A stretch of DNA of 64,000 bases from NCBI RefSeq assembly GCF_014145225.1, contig NZ_JABVCQ010000007.1, forward strand, positions 1 to 64,000. Reading direction: 5' to 3'. Shown one piece after another: positions 12,436 through 22,438 of the stretch (the stretch's first letter is position 1; the number at the start of each line of letters is the position of its first letter). The notes under the pieces are model-generated. The model did no database searches, was not told the DNA's origin, and saw nothing but the letters and a program-made list of their open reading frames with translations. The stretch is from Thiospirillum jenense (GTDB lineage: Bacteria > Pseudomonadota > Gammaproteobacteria > Chromatiales > Chromatiaceae). The position numbers and the translations under genes are program-made.

Positions 12436-14361
12436 TTAATACACTGGCATGTCAGCAACCACAACACAATTCCGTCCGTCCGCTTTGGCTTGATATAATG
12501 CTTGATCGGCACGGTGCATTAACTCATCTAAAGATTCTAATGAATGCGCTAATTCTGCTACACCACCGGTAATAGTTACCGTCACTGATGATGCGTTGAA
12601 TTGTAGGGGCGTGGTGGTCATGGCAATACGAATACGTTCCACCACTTGAGTGCCCTGTTCACCATTCGTTTCAGGTAATAATAACGCAAATTCATCACCA
12701 CCAAGCCGGGCAACAACATCTACATCGCGCACGATTGATTGACAGGTATGGGTTAATTGAATGAGCGCCGCATCGCCCGCCGCATGACCGTATTGATCAT
12801 TGATTTGTTTGAAATAATCAAAATCTAATAAAGCCAGCGTCATACCGTGCTGAAAACGTTGGGCGCGTTTTAATTCGGCTTGCGCGGTATAAATAAAATA
12901 GCGCCGGTTGAAAGCACCAGTTAATTCGTCAGTCATTGCCTGCTGTTGTAATTCCGCTTGCAATTTTTTGCGGTCGGTAATATCGCGCCATGTTGTAAAA
13001 AAAGTCTTTTTACCATTCAGTGTAATAATAGCTAATGACACTTCAACATGAATATATTGACCATCAAAACGCCGATGCATCCATTCAAACTGATTACGCC
13101 CATTCTCTTGCGCTTCGACTAATTTTTCTAGTGCTAGGCTCACAGATAACTGACCATTTGCCTGATATTCAGGGGATAATTCTGCTGGCATTTTTCCAAT
13201 AATTTGGTCGCGCTGTCCGCCTAACATCATTTCGGCAGTATGATTACAATCAATAAAATAACCACCTTGAATCATTAGATACGCATCGGGTGAATCCATA
13301 AATAAAATGCGATATTTTTCTTCACTATCACGCAAGGCTTGTTCGGCATATTTTTGCTGCGTAATATCACGCACAACACTGATGACATGAGCCATTTCTT
13401 GCAATTGAATAATTTTAGCCGAAATCGCAGCAATACGACGACTGCCATCTTGGTGACAAAACTTACTCTCAATATGATTGCATGCTCCCTGTGTTGCCAG
13501 TAATGCCATGACCTTATGACAATCATGCGGATCATCCCACAATTTGAGATCAAGCGGTGTTTTACCTAAAACCTCGGTGCGAGATAACCCAGTCATTGCA
13601 CTAAAGCCATCATTCACTAAAGTAATTTTACCATCAATATAACGTGTAATTAAAAACGCATTTGGACTGGTGTTAAAAATCAATTTCAAATTATCATGGG
13701 CTTCGTTATTTTCGGCTTGTAAACGTTGATTGATTAGAACGATAAACCCAAATGTCCACAAAATACTGACAATAAAACTACTTAAATAAGTGCTGACTTG
13801 TACCAACGATGGCGTGAATAAATCTCCAACAGGGCCGCCTAACAGTGGACTAATGCCGCGTACCAGTAGAAACAAGCCATAGCTAAAAAAAACAAACCCT
13901 AAAAATCTGGCGGCTTCGGCAATAGCGCGGGTTTTGTACACCGATAACGCATGTGTCATTAAAAAACAAAACAACGCTAATCCAAATGAAATATTAATGC
14001 GGCGGGCGAATAGACTGTCATCAAAATAGGTGAAATAAAGCGAAATGGATGTGTAGATAATACTGCTAACAAGCAACAACGGCAGGTTGGCGCGGCGATT
14101 AAGAAACCGTAATACGCCAATGTATAGCAACAGCAGGCTAATAAAAAAGAGTAAATTGTTTGCAGAAATAGCGAGTAATTTTATTGGACCAGCACGCAAA
14201 TAAGTAAATGCAAACCCCAGTGAAAAAGCTAATGTCCCTAATACCCACCAGCCAGTGCCAACACAACTGCGCCCAATGCGATATTGCAGGAATAGCGCAA
14301 TTACTAACAATAAGTTTGACACCATTAACACAACCGTTAAAGTATAAATGTCTAATTGCAT
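12436..14361 (-). CDS. Membrane-bound PAS-PAS-GGDEF diguanylate cyclase
   Basis: A 641-residue protein: seven predicted membrane helices (1 to about 225), two PAS domains (about 235-345 and 355-470, each ending in a PAC-type VRDIT/WRDIT), then GGDEF (about 475-635). The active site GGDEF is intact (ARLGGDEFALLLPE, near 557), and an inhibitory I-site RxxD (RDVD) lies five residues upstream. It should make c-di-GMP in response to a membrane or PAS-bound signal, with product inhibition. There is no EAL domain. The type IV pilin and gspB nearby are plausible c-di-GMP-linked functions, but no direct link is seen. Confidence 0.92.
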   Translation of the reverse strand: MQLDIYTLTVVLMVSNLLLVIALFLQYRIGRSCVGTGWWVLGTLAFSLGFAFTYLRAGPIKLLAISANNLLFFISLLLLYIGVLRFLNRRANLPLLLVSSIIYTSISLYFTYFDDSLFARRINISFGLALFCFLMTHALSVYKTRAIAEAARFLGFVFFSYGLFLLVRGISPLLGGPVGDLFTPSLVQVSTYLSSFIVSILWTFGFIVLINQRLQAENNEAHDNLKLIFNTSPNAFLITRYIDGKITLVNDGFSAMTGLSRTEVLGKTPLDLKLWDDPHDCHKVMALLATQGACNHIESKFCHQDGSRRIAAISAKIIQLQEMAHVISVVRDITQQKYAEQALRDSEEKYRILFMDSPDAYLMIQGGYFIDCNHTAEMMLGGQRDQIIGKMPAELSPEYQANGQLSVSLALEKLVEAQENGRNQFEWMHRRFDGQYIHVEVSLAIITLNGKKTFFTTWRDITDRKKLQAELQQQAMTDELTGAFNRRYFIYTAQAELKRAQRFQHGMTLALLDFDYFKQINDQYGHAAGDAALIQLTHTCQSIVRDVDVVARLGGDEFALLLPETNGEQGTQVVERIRIAMTTTPLQFNASSVTVTITGGVAELAHSLESLDELMHRADQALYQAKADGRNCVVVADMPVY

Positions 14362-14483
14362 GTATCCTGTATCTCTGTTGTTTATAAAATGATGTTGTTA
14401 AAAGATGACGATACGCATCAGTCACACCTGAAATGATAGATTTTTAACTACGCCGTATTCAATCACGCACCACCTGATGCTAT

Positions 14484-17400
14484 TTAACGCCCGCGTATTT
14501 CAATTCGACTCCGTCCACCGCTATGCCGCTGCAAATACACCTGCACCCCAATCCGTTCGGTCATTTCCTGTAAATGAGAAATCACGCCAACTTTACGCCC
14601 CTGCGCTTGCAACCGATCTAATGCGTCTAATGCCACACGCAAGGTCTCTGCATCCAAACTACCAAAGCCTTCATCAATAAATAATGATTCCACTTTAACA
14701 CGATGTGATGATAATGATGCCAATCCTAACGCCAATGCCAATGCCACCAGAAATGATTCACCACCTGATAAAGAATGCACCGACCGCCGCTCATCACCCA
14801 TATCCTGATCGATGACTTCTAATCCCAATCGCCCGCCCTCACGTTCTAACCGATAACGCGGCGTGATTTCAATTAAATGCCGATTAGCATACCCCAGCAA
14901 AATATCCAATGTTAATTGCTGCGCATAATTGCGAAACTTTTTACCGTCAGCTGATCCAATCACCTCGTTTAATTCCTGCCACCGCCGAGTTATATTTGCT
15001 TGGTTAATAGATCGCACCCGTAATTTAATTGAATCTGCCGCCCGCGCATCATCCTGCCGTCGCACAAATTCACATTCGTTCATTTGCTTGCGCAGGTGTT
15101 CTAATTCAGCATTCAATTGCACTTGCTGCTGCGTTAATTGTTCACAACTGACATTTGAATCGCGTTGCCGTGCGTGTTGTTGACACTGCCACTGCCGATC
15201 ATTCAATAATAATTCAGCTTGATTCAATGCTGTTTTCAATGCCTGCAATGCCGCCTGCTCCCGCGCCATCCAATAATGATCGTGCGCTAATAACTGCCGC
15301 AACGTCGCCAAATCAATTGCCATCACTGCCGGCATTTCTATTATCATTTCGCCTGTGATGTCCAATGGTGGCGCATTTAACCACTGTTGTAATACCGCGA
15401 CAGAGTGCGTCGCTGCCTGCTCCCGCTCCGCCAGTTGCGCCACCGCCGCCGTCACCTTTTCATCGGCGCTGACCAACGCCTGCCGCGCCGTTTGTACCGC
15501 TGCAACATGTTGCTCATACACCGCCCGTGCCGCCTCAACCGCCGTCGTCAGTCGCGCTGTCACCGTCGCTACCGCCTCACCATTCAACAACTTGCGCCGC
15601 TGGTGTTGCCAATTCGTCAACTGTTGCGTCAATGACGCAAACGTCGTCGTCGCCCGCTCGACCTGCCCCTGACGTTCTGCCGCCGTCACTTGCGCATTCG
15701 CCAAATTAAGCACGACCTGCGCCAATGTTCGCTGCTGATCAGTCGCCCGCTGCTGGTGCGCAAGCCACGTCTGCGCCGCCTGTTGTTGGTGTAAATAAAA
15801 CTGTTGCATATCTGCCAACCACTGCACCCGCCACGCGGTTTGACCTGACAAATTCGACGACTCAGCCCCCGCAAATGCACCGTCCAACCCGCTTAAATAC
15901 TGATCTAATTGCTGTTGCAAATCAGCCAGACGCGCTGTGTGCTGCAAAACCAACTGTTGTAACTGCGCTAAATCTGCCTGTTGTTTGCCCAACCTTACTT
16001 GACTAACCTGCTGCCGCTGTTGCAACTGATTGACCTGTGCCTGCGCCCGCTCGACCGTCTTAACTCGTTGACGTTGCACCGATTCTGCCTCTTTAAGCGC
16101 CGTCAATTCGCGGCGCACCGCCTGCTGTTGCTGCGCCAACCACGCCGCCCGCGCTGGCGGGTCAATTGCCGCCAATTCGGTCACGAGTGGTTGTGTTTGC
16201 CACACCTGTTCCAATTGCGCAACAGTCGCCGTCACCGGCCCCAGCGCTGCATCAAGTTCCACCGCCCGCTGCCGTTGCGTGACCGCCTGCGTTTGCCAAC
16301 TCGCCTCAGTCGCCAGCGCCGCATCAAATTGGTCACGCAACGTCCGCACCCGCGCCTGATATTCGGACAGCACCTGCGGCGATATTGCTGTTAATTCAAC
16401 AAGATAGGGATGCGCCGTCGCCCCGCACACCGGACAAGGTTCCCCCGCCAACAACTGCGCCCGCAACGCGACGGTGTGTTCAGCGGCGGTCAATTCCACC
16501 TGTCGCAACGCCTGTTCCGCCTGCGCCAACTCCGCAGTCAACGTCTGACGTTGCTGCACAATCGCCGCCAATTGCGGCACGTTCGCGTCCAATGCCACCG
16601 TGATCGCGTCCAATTCGGCACATAATTCGCGCTGCCGCTGCAAGTGCGCAGTCAACTGCGACCAACACTGTTCGGCGTTGTGTAATTGGTCACGACGCAT
16701 TTCCGCTACACTGCGCTGATTTGCCAACTGATCGGCATCCTGTTGTTCAGCTGCAACATGCGCACTATTCAACACAACCATTGCCGCGTCTAACTGCGCC
16801 ACCAGTTCAGCATGAGCGCCCGCAGCCGCTGTAACCTGTTGTTCTTGTTGACTTTTATCTGATTGCACCTGCGCCAACTCAGCGGTGAGCGCCGCTACTT
16901 GCGATTGCAACGCGGCTGCACTGGTCAGCAGGTGATCCCAGTGCGACCAATCCCGCGCCAGTGCTGACAAATGCGCGTGATCCGCCAACCAAGTGACCAG
17001 CGTCTGCTGCTCAGAGTGCAACTGGTCATGGTCATGTTGCAACTGTGCGACCTGTTGATTTGACGCAACAGATGACTGCTCGGCCGTCGCCACAGCCGCT
17101 TGCGCAGCCGCGTAACTTGGTTGTAAAGCCGCCACAGCCGCGTCCAATTCCCGCGCCCGATCAAGGTCAGGCGTCATCGCGGTACGTTGTTGCTCGGCTT
17201 GCGCCATTGCATCCACTGCTGTGGCCAGCGCACATTCTAACTTGTGTCGCTGATCTGCAACAGCGGTGCGCTGTTGTTGTAAAGTTGTCAAGTGTTGCTG
17301 TTGACGCGACAATTGCATCTGCGCCTCATCATGCGCAGTCAAGAGCGGTCGGGCGGTTTGCGCGGTACGCATTAATTGCAATTGATAACGGCGCGGTGCG

Positions 17401-18278
17401 GCCGCTGCATCATTCAATTGCGCATCAGTCAATTGCTGCTGTGCAATTCGTTCTAATTGCGCTAATTCATCAGCGCGATGATGCCAATCTAATTGCTGTT
17501 TAATTGCATTAATGCGATTTTCAATTGCCACATTGATTGCCCGCGTCGCCGCTAAACGCTGTTCTAATTGCGCCCGCTCCGAATAAGACAGTGGTTGTTG
17601 TTCAGCGTGTTGACGCGCTAAACTATCCAGACGTTGTTGCTCATCTTTAGCACGATAAAAGGCACGATGAGAGAGCGCGCTGTACAATTCTAATCCAGTC
17701 AGTGTTTCTAATAATTCGGCACGTTCATTATCATTCGCTTTCAAAAAGGCCGCGAAATCATTCTGTGCTAATAACACCGAGCGGGTGAATTGTTCAAACG
17801 ATAAACCGAGCCGTTCAATCATGGCAGTCTGCACTTCGGTTTTCGTGTGAGCAATGCGTTGACCAGCGAGCGTGTGTAATGTATGTTCAGCGAATTGCAA
17901 TTTACCGCGCCCATGCGCACGGCGGACACTCCAGCGGGCGCGATAGATGTCATTATCATTGCCAATAAAATCCACTTCGGCAAACCCATTGCTGGTGCCG
18001 CGTCTTAATAAGGTGCGGGCATCACGCGGAGCAATGGTATCTAATGAAACTGATTGTGTAACTGCGGCGTTTTTATTCGCACTTGGGGCGCGTTGTAATC
18101 GGGGTGTTTGTCCATACAATGCTAAACAGAGTGTATCGAGTAAGGTACTTTTACCCGCGCCAGTGGCGCCGCAAATTGCAAATAATCCTGCATTAACTAA
18201 TGGTGGCTGTTGAAAATCTAATTCAAATTCGCCAGCGAGTGACGCTAAATTCAGACCGCGAATAGCGAGTATTTTCAT
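14484..18278 (-). CDS. sbcC: SbcC, SMC-like subunit of the SbcCD nuclease
   Basis: A large ATPase of about 1264 residues. The Walker A GATGAGKST lies near residue 40. Long coiled coils rich in Gln/Ala/Leu flank a zinc hook CPVCG (about 615). The ABC signature LSGGE (about 1166) and Walker B LFIDEGFGSLD are at the C-terminus. With SbcD it opens hairpins and trims protein-blocked DNA ends. Start at 18278 (MKILAIRGLNLASL); an ATG nine bases upstream leaves too short a spacing to the AAGG. The sbcD gene, normally directly upstream and overlapping, is absent: the upstream neighbour is the divergent hcp. Confidence 0.93.
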   Translation of the reverse strand: MKILAIRGLNLASLAGEFELDFQQPPLVNAGLFAICGATGAGKSTLLDTLCLALYGQTPRLQRAPSANKNAAVTQSVSLDTIAPRDARTLLRRGTSNGFAEVDFIGNDNDIYRARWSVRRAHGRGKLQFAEHTLHTLAGQRIAHTKTEVQTAMIERLGLSFEQFTRSVLLAQNDFAAFLKANDNERAELLETLTGLELYSALSHRAFYRAKDEQQRLDSLARQHAEQQPLSYSERAQLEQRLAATRAINVAIENRINAIKQQLDWHHRADELAQLERIAQQQLTDAQLNDAAAAPRRYQLQLMRTAQTARPLLTAHDEAQMQLSRQQQHLTTLQQQRTAVADQRHKLECALATAVDAMAQAEQQRTAMTPDLDRARELDAAVAALQPSYAAAQAAVATAEQSSVASNQQVAQLQHDHDQLHSEQQTLVTWLADHAHLSALARDWSHWDHLLTSAAALQSQVAALTAELAQVQSDKSQQEQQVTAAAGAHAELVAQLDAAMVVLNSAHVAAEQQDADQLANQRSVAEMRRDQLHNAEQCWSQLTAHLQRQRELCAELDAITVALDANVPQLAAIVQQRQTLTAELAQAEQALRQVELTAAEHTVALRAQLLAGEPCPVCGATAHPYLVELTAISPQVLSEYQARVRTLRDQFDAALATEASWQTQAVTQRQRAVELDAALGPVTATVAQLEQVWQTQPLVTELAAIDPPARAAWLAQQQQAVRRELTALKEAESVQRQRVKTVERAQAQVNQLQQRQQVSQVRLGKQQADLAQLQQLVLQHTARLADLQQQLDQYLSGLDGAFAGAESSNLSGQTAWRVQWLADMQQFYLHQQQAAQTWLAHQQRATDQQRTLAQVVLNLANAQVTAAERQGQVERATTTFASLTQQLTNWQHQRRKLLNGEAVATVTARLTTAVEAARAVYEQHVAAVQTARQALVSADEKVTAAVAQLAEREQAATHSVAVLQQWLNAPPLDITGEMIIEMPAVMAIDLATLRQLLAHDHYWMAREQAALQALKTALNQAELLLNDRQWQCQQHARQRDSNVSCEQLTQQQVQLNAELEHLRKQMNECEFVRRQDDARAADSIKLRVRSINQANITRRWQELNEVIGSADGKKFRNYAQQLTLDILLGYANRHLIEITPRYRLEREGGRLGLEVIDQDMGDERRSVHSLSGGESFLVALALALGLASLSSHRVKVESLFIDEGFGSLDAETLRVALDALDRLQAQGRKVGVISHLQEMTERIGVQVYLQRHSGGRSRIEIRGR

Positions 18279-18357
18279 TGCTATCATTACCTTGTTAAAT
18301 TATTCACTGCCATCAACCAAGTGAACCGCATCGCTTAAATCACCACCATCATTCAAC

Positions 18358-18371
18358 TTGACTTAGATCAA
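18358..18371 (+). promoter_or_regulatory. FNR/CRP-type operator upstream of hcp
   Basis: TTGAC-TTAG-ATCAA matches the FNR consensus TTGAT-N4-ATCAA at nine of ten positions. A -10-like CATAGT lies at 18394-18399, 32 bp downstream centre to centre. That is the spacing of a class II promoter with the activator at -41.5, giving a predicted start near 18406. It would switch hcp on under low oxygen or nitrosative conditions. Confidence 0.65.
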
Positions 18372-18518
18372 GGCGGGACATCGGGCAGTCGTGCATAGTG
18401 TCGCTACTGTACGCATCATTTCGCGTACCGTGTTAGTTTTATTGCGATTATCAATATAGTCAACAATCGCTGCTACTAACCAGTGTCATTAATCATTTTG
18501 CACCAAAGGGCTGCTGCT

Positions 18519-19811
18519 ATGTACTGTAATCAATGCGAACAAACCTATCATCAAACCGGGTGTGTCAATAATCCAGGCATTTGTGGTAAGACTGAAGATG
18601 TCCAGTCATTACAAGAGCTATTGCTATACGGATTAAAAGGCATGGCAGCGTATGCGCATCATGCGCGGCGTTTAGGTCAATCCGATGTCGTGGTGTCCGA
18701 GTTTATTGAAGAAGCCTTATTTGCCAGCATGACCAATGTTAATTTTGATGAAGAGACTTTATTAGGTTATTGTCTCAAGTGCGGTGAAATGAATTTGCGC
18801 GTGATGCAATTACTTGATGCTGGTCATTTAGAACACTTTGGTGAGGCACAACCCTATCAGGTAAAAGAAGGAACGCAAGCCGGCCCCGGTATTTTAGTCA
18901 CTGGACATGATTTATTAGATTTATGGCATTTATTACAGCAGGTTGAAGGTACAGAGATTAAAGTTTATACGCATGGTGAAATGCTACCAGCGCACATGTA
19001 CATCCGCTTTCAACAGCATCCCAATTTAGCTGGTCATTATGGCGGTGCCTGGCAAGATCAAAAGAAAGAATTCGCCGCATTCCCGGGGCCAATTGTCGGT
19101 ACAACCAATTGCGTCTTAATTCCACCCGACAATTATAAAGCACGGTTATTTACCACAAATGCCGTCGCTGTGCCACATGGTCAGCATTTAGCGCCCGGTG
19201 ATTTTGCCCCAGTTATTGCAGCCGCTCTTCAATGCCCGCCATGCGTTGAACAGATCACCGGTGAATCACAAGTTGGCTTTCATCGCACCGTGTTATTAAA
19301 GCAAGCGGGGACAATTGTTAATGCCGTTAAAGCCGGTCAAATTAGTCATTTCTTTGTAATTGGCGGCTGTGATGGTGCAGAAAAAGGGCGCAATTATTTC
19401 AGTGATTATGCCCAAGCCACCCCGCCCGATTCATTCATTTTAACATTAGGCTGTGGCAAATTCCGTATTCGGGATTATGATTACGGCACCCATTTAGGAT
19501 TACCGCGCTTACTCGACATGGGACAATGCAATGATGCGTATGGCGCAATTATGGTAGCAGTCGCACTCGCCGAAGCATTCAAATGCAGCGTAAATGAATT
19601 ACCGCTCACGCTAGTCATTAGCTGGTTTGAACAAAAAGCGGTGGCGGTCTTATTAACGCTATTGTACTTGGGCGTCAAAGGAATTACATTAGGTCCCAAT
19701 CCACCAGCCTTTATTACGCCAAATATCTTTAAACAGTTGCAAGCTACTTATGACCTAAAACTCAGTGGCTCTGATGCACAGGCGGATGTGCATCAAGCAT
19801 TAGCCGCCTAA
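18519..19811 (+). CDS. hcp: Hybrid cluster protein (short form), NO/hydroxylamine reductase
   Basis: A 430-residue Hcp. The N-terminal cysteine set C-x2-C-x8-C-x6-C (MYCNQCEQ) binds a 4Fe cluster. Hybrid-cluster ligands appear in order: GHDL (His), HGEMLPAH (Glu), TTNC, GGCDGAEKGRN, LGCGKFR and WFEQKAV. It lacks the first three-helix bundle present in the ~550-aa enterobacterial and Desulfovibrio forms, so it belongs to the shorter class. ATG 18519 (AAAGGG upstream) is preferred to GTG 18483. Hcp detoxifies NO or hydroxylamine in anaerobes. No hcr reductase gene is adjacent, so the electron donor is unknown. Confidence 0.92.
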   Translation: MYCNQCEQTYHQTGCVNNPGICGKTEDVQSLQELLLYGLKGMAAYAHHARRLGQSDVVVSEFIEEALFASMTNVNFDEETLLGYCLKCGEMNLRVMQLLDAGHLEHFGEAQPYQVKEGTQAGPGILVTGHDLLDLWHLLQQVEGTEIKVYTHGEMLPAHMYIRFQQHPNLAGHYGGAWQDQKKEFAAFPGPIVGTTNCVLIPPDNYKARLFTTNAVAVPHGQHLAPGDFAPVIAAALQCPPCVEQITGESQVGFHRTVLLKQAGTIVNAVKAGQISHFFVIGGCDGAEKGRNYFSDYAQATPPDSFILTLGCGKFRIRDYDYGTHLGLPRLLDMGQCNDAYGAIMVAVALAEAFKCSVNELPLTLVISWFEQKAVAVLLTLLYLGVKGITLGPNPPAFITPNIFKQLQATYDLKLSGSDAQADVHQALAA

Positions 19812-19838
19812 CTTTTTTATGTGTTGGACTAATTAAAA

Positions 19839-19882
19839 TCATGGCGCTTGAATAATGATTTTTTGATTCAAGCGCCGCATGA
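19839..19882 (+). terminator. Strong hairpin after hcp
   Basis: GGCGCTTGAA-N14-TTCAAGCGCC (19843-19876), extended by ATCAT/ATGAT. The T-rich loop and absence of a clean 3' T-run make it an imperfect intrinsic terminator; it could also stabilise the 3' end. Confidence 0.5.
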
Positions 19883-20000
19883 TAATTATCATTACGTCAT
19901 ACATAAATTAAACCCGCTGACTACATGCTATTGGACATTTGGCGCTGAATGGTAGATGCTAGACTAACAACAGTCGTTGATCTAGCACGAGACCGCCGCC

Positions 20001-21797
20001 ATGCGCTATCCACCCAGCGCCGCACTCCCAGACCGTCCCGCCACCCGCAATTTATCTGCCCTCCGTCGTTTATTGCATTTTATTCAACCCTATCGTTGGA
20101 TATTAACCGCCGCATTTATAACACTCATCATAGCCGCCGGTTCGGTATTAACTTTTGGACAGGTACTGCGCACCCTCGTTGATAGCGGTCTAGCAAGTGG
20201 TTCAATTGCTGAACTCAATCACGCACTGCTCTTTTTCTTTAGCATCGTTATCATTACCGCTATTGCCATCACTTTACGCGCTTATCTATTAGATTGGATT
20301 GGCGAGCGCGTAGTCGCGGATATTCGCAGCGCCGTTTTCACACGGGTATTACAACTCGACCTGATTTATTTCGAGCGCATTCGCACTGGCGAATTGATTT
20401 CGCGCCTCACCAGTGACACCGCATTATTACAAATTGTGGTCGGTTCAACACTCGCAATGGCGGTGCGCAGCGCCCTGTTAATGCTCGGAGGTATTATCAT
20501 GTTGGCAATTACTAGCCCGGCGTTAACTGCACTCGTATTACTCGGCGTTCCAATTGTCATTGCGCCGGGTTGGTGGTTAGGTTCACGGGTGCGCCGATTA
20601 GCACGCGGTAGTCAAGATCGCATTGCGGATATTGGCGCTTATGTTGATGAAACCATTCACGGCATTCGCACTGTGCAAGCGTTTAATCACGAAACGATTG
20701 ATAGTCAGCATTACGGCGAACGATTAGAAGCGGCGTTTTCTATTGCGCGTGAGCGGGCATGGAATAGCGCGTTATTATCCGGCGTCGCCACCTTAATGAC
20801 TTTTGGCGCCATTGGATTAGTGATTTGGGTTGGCGGCCATCAAGTATTAACCGGTGAACTCAGCGGCGGGCAATTATCGGCCTTTTTATTTTACGCCGTA
20901 TTAGTGGCCAGCTCAGTTGGATCATTAAGCGATTTATCGGGTCAATTATTACGCGGCGCGGGTGCTAGTGAACGATTAATGGAATTATTGGAAATGCAGC
21001 CGCGTATTACTGCACCGCCAGTGCCAATATCATTAGCGCCGCCAGTGCGCGGGTGTATTGAATGCGAGCAGATGTCGTTTTACTATCCCAGTCGTCCAGA
21101 GACCCCAGCATTAGATCAAGTGCATTTCACGATTGCCCCGGGCGAGCGGGTTGCATTAGTTGGCCCATCCGGCTCTGGCAAATCAACTTTATTTCAATTA
21201 TTATTGCGTTTTTATGATCCGAGCAGTGGGTTTATTCGCTTTGATGGAATTGATTTACGCGCCCTTGATCCCAAAGAATTGCGCACTCATATTGCATTAG
21301 TCCCGCAAGAGCCGGTGATTTTTGCCACCAGCGCGTGGGAAAACATTCGCTATGGATTAAACACGGCAACAGATGCGCAAATCCGTCAAGCAGCGACCGT
21401 TGCTCATGCAATTGAGTTTATTGAAAAACTGCCGCAGGGTTTTAATACCGATTTAGGCGAACGTGGCATTCGTTTATCGGGCGGTGAGCGTCAGCGTATT
21501 GCAATTGCGCGTACTATTTTGCGCAATCCACGATTATTGTTATTAGATGAAGCCACCAGTGCATTAGATGCTGCGAGTGAACAGTTTGTTCAAGCAGCAT
21601 TAGAACAATTGATGCGTGATCGTACCACTATTGTCATTGCACACCGATTAGCAACGGTGCGTCATGCCGACCGCATTTTGGTATTAGAACACGGGCGCAT
21701 TGTGGCAACCGGCGACCATACCAGTTTAATGCGGGACGGTGGTTTGTATGCTAAATTGGCGGCATTGCAATTTCAAACAACGGATCAAGTTATTTGA
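20001..21797 (+). CDS. ABC exporter half-transporter (MsbA/BmrA-like)
   Basis: A 598-residue fused permease-ATPase. Six membrane helices (about 25-310) with the coupling motif (GELISRLTSDTALLQ) are followed by an ATPase with Walker A GPSGSGKST (about 388), Q-loop VPQEPVIFA, signature LSGGERQR (about 491), Walker B LLLLDEATSALD and H-loop IAHRL. It works as a homodimer exporting a hydrophobic substrate (lipid, drug or peptide); the substrate cannot be told from sequence. It stands alone, with a long upstream intergenic stretch. Confidence 0.92.
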   Translation: MRYPPSAALPDRPATRNLSALRRLLHFIQPYRWILTAAFITLIIAAGSVLTFGQVLRTLVDSGLASGSIAELNHALLFFFSIVIITAIAITLRAYLLDWIGERVVADIRSAVFTRVLQLDLIYFERIRTGELISRLTSDTALLQIVVGSTLAMAVRSALLMLGGIIMLAITSPALTALVLLGVPIVIAPGWWLGSRVRRLARGSQDRIADIGAYVDETIHGIRTVQAFNHETIDSQHYGERLEAAFSIARERAWNSALLSGVATLMTFGAIGLVIWVGGHQVLTGELSGGQLSAFLFYAVLVASSVGSLSDLSGQLLRGAGASERLMELLEMQPRITAPPVPISLAPPVRGCIECEQMSFYYPSRPETPALDQVHFTIAPGERVALVGPSGSGKSTLFQLLLRFYDPSSGFIRFDGIDLRALDPKELRTHIALVPQEPVIFATSAWENIRYGLNTATDAQIRQAATVAHAIEFIEKLPQGFNTDLGERGIRLSGGERQRIAIARTILRNPRLLLLDEATSALDAASEQFVQAALEQLMRDRTTIVIAHRLATVRHADRILVLEHGRIVATGDHTSLMRDGGLYAKLAALQFQTTDQVI

Positions 21798-21852
21798 AAT
21801 GAATAAACCACACGCTGTCAGATGTATAAGATTGTTCTCTCATGTAACATGT

Positions 21853-21880
21853 TTGACAATGTCAAAAAGACTGGTATAGT
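21853..21880 (+). promoter_or_regulatory. Sigma-70 promoter of the DUF971-ubi operon
   Basis: TTGACA (21853-21858), 16-bp spacer, TATAGT (21875-21880). The transcript would start near 21888 and carry a leader of about 120 nt before the ATG at 22011. Confidence 0.7.
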
Positions 21881-22010
21881 ACAATTAGTTTTCTGGCAGT
21901 GCTTAATCCAGTGCAACAAATAACAATCGCAGATAGCATAAACAGATTGCATTGATTCATTACACCGCCACCGTATATTCACATTCTACTGATTCACAAG
22001 GATTTTCATC

Positions 22011-22376
22011 ATGCCGACCCTCACCGAAATTAACTTACATCGCACTTCCCGCGTATTAGACCTGAGTTTTGACGACGCCACTCAATTCAGTTTACCCATT
22101 GAATTGTTGCGTGTTTATTCACCATCAGCAGAGGTCATGGGGCATGGACCCGGACAGCGGGTACCGCAATTAGGCAAGGAAGCAGTGAATATTGAGCGTA
22201 TTGAACCGGTTGGTAATTATGCCGTGTGTTTGCATTTTGATGACGGTCATAATACAGGCATTTTTTCTTGGGAATATTTATACAAATTGGGACGCGATCA
22301 AACCCAATTATGGACTGCGTATTTAGCCGAACTCGAAGCGGCTGGTTATCAACGCAAAACTGACCGTCCTAACTAA
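22011..22376 (+). CDS. DUF971 protein (gamma-butyrobetaine hydroxylase N-terminal-like)
   Basis: A 121-residue DUF971 protein. The conserved core WD/DFDD-type strand (LDLSFDDATQFSLPIELLRVYSPSAEV), VNIERIEPVGNYAVCLHFDDGHNTGIFSWEYLYKLG is complete. The domain resembles the N-terminal zinc-binding-like fold of gamma-butyrobetaine hydroxylase but no dioxygenase part is present. It is regularly found immediately upstream of ubiE in proteobacteria, as here. A role in ubiquinone synthesis or Fe-S-related chemistry has been suggested by context only. AAGGA precedes the start. Confidence 0.9.
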   Translation: MPTLTEINLHRTSRVLDLSFDDATQFSLPIELLRVYSPSAEVMGHGPGQRVPQLGKEAVNIERIEPVGNYAVCLHFDDGHNTGIFSWEYLYKLGRDQTQLWTAYLAELEAAGYQRKTDRPN

Positions 22377-22438
22377 TCACAACGTGCATCATTTTTTAAT
22401 TAAACCACTTATTTTATTTTGATTTTGAGGAATCACAC

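Noticed and set aside
14929-17503. Several plus-strand frames of 60-152 aa inside sbcC
   Set aside because: They are antisense shadows of the Gln/Ala-rich coiled coil, low in complexity, without start signals or family motifs.
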